In this document: positions 5,829 to 9,971 of the stretch, piece after piece
How the letters are laid out: every line of letters starts with the position of its first letter
How positions within the stretch are numbered: the first letter of the stretch is position 1
DNA from: Chloroflexota bacterium
GTDB lineage: Bacteria; Chloroflexota; Dormibacteria; CF-121
Direction: 5' to 3'
Length of the DNA: 9,971 nucleotides
Assembly: GCA_005880605.1 (NCBI GenBank)
Contig: VBIS01000098.1
Span: 1-9,971, forward strand
Position numbers and translations under genes: made by a program
Notes under the pieces: generated by a model
Told to the model about the DNA's origin: nothing
What the model saw: only the letters and a program-made list of their open reading frames with translations
Database searches by the model: none

Positions 5829-6854
5829 ATGGCGCGGCCACTTCGCGCCGCCGAGGGGGTATCGGCCGAAATCAGCCGTAACCTGGCGCTCGAGTTGGTT
5901 CGGGTGACCGAAGCGGGAGCCCTGGCGAGCGCTCGGTGGATGGGGCGGGGCGATAAAAATACGGCCGATGGCGCTGCCGTCGACGCCATGCGGCGCGCCC
6001 TCGGGATGATTCCGATGGACGGCGTCGTCGTCATCGGCGAAGGCGAGAAGGATGAAGCGCCGATGCTCTATATCGGAGAAAAGATCGGCACCGGCGAGCC
6101 GCCGCAGGTCGATGTCGCCGTGGATCCGATCGACGGCACGACACTGCTCTCGAAAGGATTGCCGAACGCCATCTCCGTGGTCGCGATGGCGGCCGGGCGT
6201 GGCTCGCTCTACGACGCCAAGCACGTCCATTACATGCACAAGATCGCGACCGGGGCCGACGCCGCCGGCTCACTGAACATCGATGATCCGGTCGCGGTCA
6301 ACCTCCAGCGGGTCGCCCGGGCGAAACGCATGCGCGTCAGCAACCTCACCGTCGTCATCCTCGACCGGCCGCGCCACGAAGGGCTGATCAAGGAAGTCCG
6401 CGACACCGGGGCTCGCATCAAACTCATCAGTGACGGCGACGTGGCCGGCGCCGTCATGACCGCGATCGATGGTAGCGGGCTCGACCTTTTGATGGGAATC
6501 GGCGGATCACCCGAGGCGGTGCTTGCCGCCGCCGCGTTGAAGTGCCTGGGCGGCGAGATCCAGTGCAAGCTCTATGCCCGCAATCCCCAGGAGCGGGAGA
6601 AAGCCGAAGCCGAGGGGGCGAAATTCGACCGCGTGCTGGGCATCGACGACCTCGTCCGCAGCGATGACGTCTTTTTCGCCGCCACCGGGGTCACCGATGG
6701 CGAGGTGCTGCAGGGCGTCAAGTACCACATGAACTGGGCCGAGACCGAATCGCTGGTTACACGCAGCCGATCGGGAACCCTGCGGCGGATCTTTGCGCGA
6801 CATCACTGGGGCTACAAGCAGCGGGAGTGGCTCGGCCAGCCCGAAGAGGGCTAG
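5829..6854 (+). CDS. glpX: Class II fructose-1,6-bisphosphatase (GlpX)
   Basis: This metal-dependent cytosolic phosphatase hydrolyses fructose 1,6-bisphosphate to fructose 6-phosphate in gluconeogenesis. Some relatives also act on sedoheptulose 1,7-bisphosphate. Its 341 residues match the family length. Visible motifs are RNLALELVRVTEAGALASAR (18-37), GRGDKNTADGAAVDAMR (39-55), VIGEGEKDEAPMLYIGEKIG (68-87), the metal-binding DPIDGTT (99-105), SDGDVAGAV and GIGGSPEAVLAAAALK, and a C-terminal TRSRSGTLRRI. Nothing essential is missing. The ATG at 5829 has only a weak purine stretch upstream, but the family alignment begins within about 15 residues, so any error is small. The gene is divergent from the acyltransferase. 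Its TAG stop overlaps the stop of the convergent CPBP gene by three bases within CTAG. No class I enzyme is visible, so this may be the main gluconeogenic phosphatase (inference). Confidence 0.97.
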   Translation: MARPLRAAEGVSAEISRNLALELVRVTEAGALASARWMGRGDKNTADGAAVDAMRRALGMIPMDGVVVIGEGEKDEAPMLYIGEKIGTGEPPQVDVAVDPIDGTTLLSKGLPNAISVVAMAAGRGSLYDAKHVHYMHKIATGADAAGSLNIDDPVAVNLQRVARAKRMRVSNLTVVILDRPRHEGLIKEVRDTGARIKLISDGDVAGAVMTAIDGSGLDLLMGIGGSPEAVLAAAALKCLGGEIQCKLYARNPQEREKAEAEGAKFDRVLGIDDLVRSDDVFFAATGVTDGEVLQGVKYHMNWAETESLVTRSRSGTLRRIFARHHWGYKQREWLGQPEEG

Positions 6855-7450
6855 GAAATCTCCCTCCCCCCTTGCGGGGGAGGGTTGGGGTGGGGGGTCC
6901 AACGATAGATGAGGTAGGGGCCGAGACTCAGAAACCCGCAGGTGATGGCGGCGTGCACTAGCACCGGCGCGAGGAGCGACGGCGGCGCGGGCTGCCACAG
7001 ATAGACCAGACCCAGGGCCAGACCCGCCGCGGCGGCGCCGACCACGGGACGCCAGCCCCACCGGTCCAGAAAGTGGTACGCGCCAAAGACCGCGGTGGTC
7101 ACGAGCAGGGCGAGCGCAGGCGCGTTCCACCATCGGCTCAGGCTGCCCTGGAGAAATCCGCGAAAGAACCATTCCTCGATCGGCGCGTTGAGGACCAGGT
7201 AGTAAGCGCTCTGGATGAGGAGATCTGGCTTGGTTGGAACAAACCAGCGTCCATTGCGCCGGGCGAGGTACGCAGCGAAGCTGGCGGCGACCGCAAACGC
7301 CGCAAGGCCGAGTGGGATCGCCACCAGGAGGTCGCGGAGCGCATGGGTGGCCACCAACCCGAAGGTGGTCAGCGGCGTTCCCGTGAGCCAGCTGAACACC
7401 AGAGGAACAATCGTGAGCGGAACCAGGCGAACGATCAAATCGAGGCGCAT
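6851..7450 (-). CDS. CPBP-family intramembrane metalloprotease
   Basis: This is a multi-helix membrane protein of the CPBP (CAAX protease and bacteriocin-processing, Abi) family, 199 residues from the ATG at 7448-7450. It has about five or six hydrophobic segments. The signature motifs are NAPIEEWFFRG (Glu92, Glu93, Arg97), FGAYH (Phe122, His126) and a third His at 166 in LVHAAITCG. Substrates of such proteins are mostly unknown. The frame is open upstream to a GTG at 7520-7522, but those 24 residues (beginning VLSPPHAGEG) are translated from a G/C-rich hairpin repeat, so I start at the ATG. The C-terminal TPHPNPPPQGGREIS is likewise translated from a second copy of the repeat, meaning the original tail was probably replaced. 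The stop shares CTAG with the glpX stop. There is no convincing ribosome binding site. Confidence 0.87.
   Translation of the reverse strand: MRLDLIVRLVPLTIVPLVFSWLTGTPLTTFGLVATHALRDLLVAIPLGLAAFAVAASFAAYLARRNGRWFVPTKPDLLIQSAYYLVLNAPIEEWFFRGFLQGSLSRWWNAPALALLVTTAVFGAYHFLDRWGWRPVVGAAAAGLALGLVYLWQPAPPSLLAPVLVHAAITCGFLSLGPYLIYRWTPHPNPPPQGGREIS
6862..6899 (+). repeat. G/C-rich hairpin repeat, copy 1 (inside CPBP 3' end)
   Basis: CCCTCCCCC (6862-6870) and GGGGGAGGG (6876-6884) form a 9-bp stem with a five-base loop, followed by TTGGGGTGGGGGG. The same plan recurs at 7527-7558. This is the kind of dispersed intergenic palindrome found in many GC-rich genomes. Here it is read through as the CPBP C-terminus. 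Confidence 0.75.
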
Positions 7451-7469
7451 CCACGACCAGCTGCTCGCC

Positions 7470-7489
7470 ACGGTCGTGCGGACGACCGT
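7470..7489. repeat. Perfect 8-bp inverted repeat upstream of the CPBP gene
   Basis: ACGGTCGT and ACGACCGT are perfect inverted arms around GCGG, 20 to 39 nt upstream of the CPBP ATG. It could be a regulatory hairpin in the leader or an operator. It could also be part of the repeat material immediately beyond it. Confidence 0.4.
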
Positions 7490-7493
7490 CGTG

Positions 7494-7513
7494 CCCTCCC
7501 CCGCGTGCGGGGG
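7494..7513 (+). repeat. Partial G/C-rich hairpin repeat, copy 2
   Basis: CCCTCCCCC is followed by GCGTGC and GGGGG. The left arm is complete but the right arm lacks the final AGGG, so it looks like a degraded relative of the copies at 6862 and 7527, with a different loop. Confidence 0.55.
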
Positions 7514-7526
7514 ACTCAGCACAGAC

Positions 7527-7558
7527 CCCTCCCCCTCTGGGGGAGGGCAGGGTGGGGG
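7527..7558 (+). repeat. G/C-rich hairpin repeat, copy 3 (between CPBP and Dabb genes)
   Basis: CCCTCCCCC (7527-7535) and GGGGGAGGG (7539-7547) form a 9-bp stem with a TCT loop, followed by CAGGGTGGGGG. It is in the same orientation as copy 1, so the CPBP gene lies between two direct copies. It lies just after the Dabb gene stop and may also help end that transcript, though no T-run follows. Confidence 0.75.
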
Positions 7559-7561
7559 CGC

Positions 7562-7867
7562 TCAGTCAGAATGATCGATGACGTACTGGATCGCCTCGCG
7601 CTGCGCCGTGATCGGGCGGATCAGGTTCTGGATCACTGCCTGGTGATCGGGGTGGTTGACGTAGGTGGCCAGCCCTTCCTGGTCGGTGAAGTCCGCAACC
7701 AGCGCGAAATCGGCATTCCCATCCTGGACGCCGAGATCACGGCCGAATCGGTAGGACCGGATGCATGGGATTTTGCCGGGTAATTGATGTAGGGCCGCCT
7801 CGACTCGGGAAACGTCCGCGGCAGTAGCCTCCGGCTTCCAGCGGAAAAGGGCGACGTGACGCAGCAC
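7562..7867 (-). CDS. Dabb-family (stress-responsive A/B barrel) protein
   Basis: This 101-residue protein has the dimeric alpha/beta-barrel (Dabb) fold. It begins LRHVALFRWKPEAT and includes LPGKIPCIRSYRFGRDLG, DFALVADFTDQEGLATYVNHP and the closing DHQAVIQNLIRPI, all in family order. Members include stress-induced proteins and some ring-cleaving or cyclising enzymes, so the activity is uncertain. The start is the GTG at 7865-7867, giving the usual length (about 97-105). Upstream in-frame codons only extend into the neighbouring gene. The GTG follows the stop of the 60-aa membrane protein by two bases (TAG, CC, GTG), suggesting coupled translation. It is the last gene of the MarR operon. Confidence 0.88.
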   Translation of the reverse strand: MLRHVALFRWKPEATAADVSRVEAALHQLPGKIPCIRSYRFGRDLGVQDGNADFALVADFTDQEGLATYVNHPDHQAVIQNLIRPITAQREAIQYVIDHSD

Positions 7868-7869
7868 GG

Positions 7870-8052
7870 CTACGAGCGGATGGAGATCCCGGGCAGGACC
7901 GTTTGATCCAGCTCGATCTGCTCGGACCAATCGACAGGCTCGCGTCGATGCAGGCCGAGGATCTCGTCCCAGAGTCGAGCCCCCAGTGCAACCAGGAGCG
8001 CGCTGATCGCACCGAGAATCAGGAAACGTAGTGCGGACCGTCCGAGCCCCAT
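7870..8052 (-). CDS. Small single-pass membrane protein, unknown function (60 aa)
   Basis: This 60-residue protein has one hydrophobic helix at about residues 8-28 (LRFLILGAISALLVALGARL) after a short basic N-terminus. A polar, acidic cytosolic or external tail containing PVDWSEQIELDQ follows. I do not recognise the family. Its ATG (8050-8052) shares one base with the TGA stop of the MarR gene (TGATG), and its own stop lies two bases before the Dabb start. This packing argues strongly that it is translated as the middle gene of a MarR, membrane protein, Dabb operon. An in-frame TTG directly before the ATG is less likely to be used. Confidence 0.7.
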   Translation of the reverse strand: MGLGRSALRFLILGAISALLVALGARLWDEILGLHRREPVDWSEQIELDQTVLPGISIRS

Positions 8053-8516
8053 CAATTCGAGCTTACCCCAAGCGGCATGTCGCGCCCCAGTGGCTCGAGA
8101 GCCTCCGCGACCGCCTCGAGTTGTGCGGGCGAAAGGCGCTTGGAGAAGTGCTCGCGAATCCCTCGAAGGTGGACCGGCGAGGCGCGGCGCAACCGGCCCC
8201 TACCGGTCGCGGTGAGGATTGCGTAACTACCCCGCCGATCCGAGGCGCAGCGCCCTCGCTTTACCAGGCCACTGCGGACCAGGCGGTCCACCAGCCGGGT
8301 CAGGCCGCTGGGGCTGAGGCGGACGCGGTCGGACAGCTCGGTCATCCGCAGGCGGCCGTCGGGGGCGAAGCTGAGTTGGAGCAGGACATCGTATTCGGCA
8401 AGGGTGATGTCTTCTTCTTCGATGAGGTCCGCCTCCAGACGCCGCAGGAGGGAGGCCTGCGCATCGAGGAAGGCGCGCCAGGCCCGCATTTCGGCCGGTT
8501 TGAGCGTCGGAGCCAT
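8052..8516 (-). CDS. MarR-family transcriptional regulator
   Basis: This 154-residue winged helix-turn-helix repressor has the dimerisation helices first, then LAEYDVLLQLSF (39-50) and MTELSDRVRLSPSGLTRLVD (58-77) with the recognition helix. The wing is CASDRRGSYAILTATG (90-105), matching the family pattern around DRR. MarR proteins bind short palindromes as dimers and release on binding small aromatic ligands or on oxidation. Cys90 just before the wing could be a redox sensor but is speculative. It heads an overlapping operon with a membrane protein and a Dabb protein and is divergent from the YceI gene. The inverted repeat at 8558-8572 is a likely target, implying control of both itself and YceI. 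The ATG at 8514-8516 has a weak ribosome binding site. Confidence 0.95.
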   Translation of the reverse strand: MAPTLKPAEMRAWRAFLDAQASLLRRLEADLIEEEDITLAEYDVLLQLSFAPDGRLRMTELSDRVRLSPSGLTRLVDRLVRSGLVKRGRCASDRRGSYAILTATGRGRLRRASPVHLRGIREHFSKRLSPAQLEAVAEALEPLGRDMPLGVSSN

Positions 8517-8557
8517 GCGGAATAGATTCTCGCATCAAATTGTTAATTAGGAAGTAG

Positions 8558-8572
8558 TTGTTTATGCAACAA
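8558..8572. promoter_or_regulatory. Candidate MarR operator between marR-like and YceI genes
   Basis: TTGTT and AACAA are perfect inverted arms around TATGC, the spacing and AT-rich character usual for MarR-family sites. It lies in the 82-nt divergent region, about 27 nt upstream of the YceI ATG and about 42 nt from the MarR start. A further TTGTTA at 8540-8545 lies 17 nt before TATGCA (8563-8568). That could be a weak YceI -35/-10 pair overlapping the operator, as expected for repression. Confidence 0.5.
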
Positions 8573-8598
8573 ATTTCCAAGATCGGGAGGAATAAAGA

Positions 8599-9177
8599 AT
8601 GAAGTGGGCACTGGACGTCTACCACAGCAGCGTTACGTTTACGATCCGCCACATGATGTCGAAGGTGCGCGGCCAGATGAAGATCAAAGAAGGCTGGATC
8701 GAGGTCGATAAGGACAACCTGAGCACGGCGAAAGTCGACGTCGTGCTCGATGCGGCGACCATCGATACCGGGGTGGAGATGCGCGACAACCACCTGCGCA
8801 GCGCCGACGGTCATTTTGACGTGGCAAATTATCCCACCATCACCTTCAGGAGCAAGCGAGTCGAGGGTCAGGACCCGTCGAACTTCAAGGTGATCGGTGA
8901 CCTGACTATCCACGGCATCACCAAGGAAGCGACGCTCAACGCCAGCTTCAACGGCGAGGGCAAGGACCCGTGGGGCAATCGCCGGATCAGTTTCGACGCG
9001 GAGACCAAGCTCAATCGCAAGGATTTCAATCTCACCTGGAACCAGGGCCTGGAGGCGGGCGGCTTCATCCTCGGTGACGAGGTAAAGCTCGAGATCGGCG
9101 TTGAGGCCGTACCGGCGGCAACGCCGGCCGAGGCCGAGAAAGAAATCGAAGCCGAGGTCGCGCTCGAGTCTCGATAA
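8599..9177 (+). CDS. YceI-like lipocalin-fold protein
   Basis: This 192-residue protein has a YceI domain over about residues 3-170. It begins WALDVYHSSVTFTIRHMMSKVRG. Next come SADGHFDVANYPTITFRSKR, VIGDLTIHGITKEATLNASF and DAETKLNRKDFNLTWNQ, ending in GGFILGDEVKLEIGVEA, the usual block order. The fold is a beta-barrel that binds long polyisoprenoid or similar lipids. Unlike the E. coli protein there is no signal peptide, so it is predicted cytosolic. A polar Glu/Ala-rich tail (about 172-192) is extra. The start is firm, with GGGAGG eight bases before the ATG. It is divergent from a MarR regulator and followed by a strong terminator, so it is monocistronic. Confidence 0.95.
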   Translation: MKWALDVYHSSVTFTIRHMMSKVRGQMKIKEGWIEVDKDNLSTAKVDVVLDAATIDTGVEMRDNHLRSADGHFDVANYPTITFRSKRVEGQDPSNFKVIGDLTIHGITKEATLNASFNGEGKDPWGNRRISFDAETKLNRKDFNLTWNQGLEAGGFILGDEVKLEIGVEAVPAATPAEAEKEIEAEVALESR

Positions 9178-9197
9178 TCCGACCCCTCTTCATTTCC

Positions 9198-9230
9198 AGC
9201 CCGCCAGCGTTCTGGCGGGCTGTTTCTTTC
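9198..9230 (+). terminator. Rho-independent terminator after the YceI gene
   Basis: AGCCCGCCAG (9198-9207) and CTGGCGGGCT (9212-9221) form a perfect 10-bp stem with a four-base loop. GTTTCTTTC follows. It begins about 20 nt after the YceI stop. It has no comparable T-run on the minus strand. Confidence 0.88.
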
Positions 9231-9292
9231 CAGACGATGCACGGAGCGATGGGATTGGAAGGTCGGTGGCGTTGCTCATATCGGGGTTCCTG

Positions 9293-9971
9293 ATGAGCCG
9301 GGCTGTCTGCCGCACCTGCTGGACGTGGTACGCGAATGGCGAGTCCGTCTGTCCGACGTGCCACACCCGCCTGGTCGGGGCCGATAACAGAGGGTCGGTC
9401 TCGGCGTCCGATGCGGCCGCGACCGTGATCGCGACCCCAAGCCCAACGACCCCAAGCCCGCCACCGGCCCTGGTCCAGCCGACGGCCGATGCCCCCTTCC
9501 CGGCGCCTTCCCGATCGAGCTCATCGGGCATCAGCTGGCCGATCTGGCTCCTGATCGGCGGCGGCACCCTCGCCCTCATCGCCGTGGTTGGGTTGTTGGT
9601 GCTCGGCTTGCTGGTGACCGGCGGCCTTGGCCCGGTGAGCTCGTCCGATGGCGCCATTTCCGTCAAGGTTCCTAAAGGCTGGGCGGAGCGCAATGCGGCG
9701 CCGGTGACGATGGCGAAACCGGTGCTGGCGCTTGCCAGGCTCGAAACCACCAACGGCATCGCTCCGGACTTCATCGTCGCGGACCTGGGCCAGTCCGTTC
9801 CGCTGTCGACGATCGAGGCGGGTTGGGATCCCGTCCTGCGCAGCGGCCGGGTCACGGTGCCCGGCACCCTCGGCGCACTCACGCGCACGACGGTCGCGGG
9901 GGCGCCGGCGCTGAGCGTCGACTTCCACGGATCGAAGTACACGGGACAGCTCCTCTTCATCGACTACGGCA
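9293..9971 (+). CDS. Zinc-ribbon, transmembrane protein with extracellular domain (3' end outside window)
   Basis: At least 226 codons are present and the gene runs off the window. The N-terminus carries CRTCW (Cys6, Cys9) and CPTCH (Cys20, Cys23), a short zinc ribbon. A Pro/Thr/Ser/Ala-rich linker follows (about 36-78), then one membrane helix (about 84-109, PIWLLIGGGTLALIAVVGLL and onward). A domain after the helix begins SDGAISVKVPKGWAERN. The VKVPKGW block recalls secreted LpqN/PsbP-like domains, but I cannot confirm that. The zinc ribbon should face the cytoplasm and the last domain the outside. Such zinc-ribbon plus membrane-helix proteins are common in Chloroflexota and Actinomycetota and are mostly uncharacterised. 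The ATG at 9293 has GGGG six bases upstream. An in-frame GTG at 9266-9268 would add nine residues. A long minus-strand frame over this region is a composition shadow. Confidence 0.72.
   Translation, partial: MSRAVCRTCWTWYANGESVCPTCHTRLVGADNRGSVSASDAAATVIATPSPTTPSPPPALVQPTADAPFPAPSRSSSSGISWPIWLLIGGGTLALIAVVGLLVLGLLVTGGLGPVSSSDGAISVKVPKGWAERNAAPVTMAKPVLALARLETTNGIAPDFIVADLGQSVPLSTIEAGWDPVLRSGRVTVPGTLGALTRTTVAGAPALSVDFHGSKYTGQLLFIDYG

Noticed and set aside
7073..7783. 236-aa plus-strand frame opposite CPBP and Dabb genes
   Set aside because: It crosses two well-supported minus-strand genes and the hairpin repeats, and has no recognisable motifs.
9190..9960. 256-aa open frame on the minus strand at the right end
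   Set aside because: The plus frame in the same place has paired CxxC motifs, a linker and a clean membrane helix. The minus frame also reads straight through the YceI terminator and has no homology that I recognise.
1..9971. Phage, transposon, CRISPR or RNA genes
   Set aside because: I saw no transposase, integrase or spaced direct-repeat array, and no tRNA- or rRNA-like conserved segment on either strand.

Overview
This is a GC-rich chromosomal window from a bacterium with short intergenic gaps and many GTG or TTG starts. I saw no phage, transposase, tRNA, rRNA or CRISPR signals. The gene mix suggests a soil or environmental lineage of the Chloroflexota, Dormibacterota or Actinomycetota type: class II (GlpX) fructose-1,6-bisphosphatase, a poxvirus-type topoisomerase IB, a zinc-ribbon membrane protein and Clp-N-domain proteins. 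This placement is inference from gene content and composition only; nothing here fixes the phylum.

Layout. (1) 1-3253, minus strand, read right to left: a 52-aa soluble protein, a fusion of a Clp N-terminal domain to a site-2 (M50) metalloprotease, a decayed membrane-anchored Mrr-like nuclease with a topoisomerase-type zinc ribbon, and an M20 (ArgE/DapE-like) metallohydrolase cut by the window start. Gaps are 18 to 52 nt, so this could be one transcript. (2) 3323-3581, minus strand: a 70-aa two-helix membrane protein of the lmo0937 type with its own rho-independent terminator. (3) 3582-3681: a divergent control region with a 17-bp inverted repeat. (4) 3682-4809, plus strand: DNA topoisomerase IB. 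(5) 4775-5706, minus strand: a PlsC-type acyltransferase, probably starting at TTG, followed by an unlisted 37-aa single-helix membrane ORF antisense to the topoisomerase tail. (6) 5829-6854, plus strand: GlpX, whose stop shares CTAG with the stop of the convergent CPBP-family membrane protease (6851-7450, minus). The CPBP gene is bracketed by G/C-rich hairpin repeats. (7) 7562-8516, minus strand: a tightly packed MarR regulator, small membrane protein and Dabb-domain operon, divergent from (8) a YceI-like protein at 8599-9177 (plus) with a strong terminator. (9) 9293-end, plus strand: a zinc-ribbon, Pro/Thr-linker, transmembrane-helix protein with an extracellular domain, cut by the window end.

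Working together. The MarR/YceI divergon is the clearest regulatory unit, with an inverted repeat between the two starts as a candidate MarR site. Two intramembrane proteases of different families (M50 and CPBP) lie within 5 kb without an obvious shared substrate. The strongest candidates for something unusual are the Clp-N/site-2 protease fusion and its small upstream partner, the decaying nuclease beside it, and several membrane miniproteins. I do not see a complete, clearly new defence or biosynthetic system.
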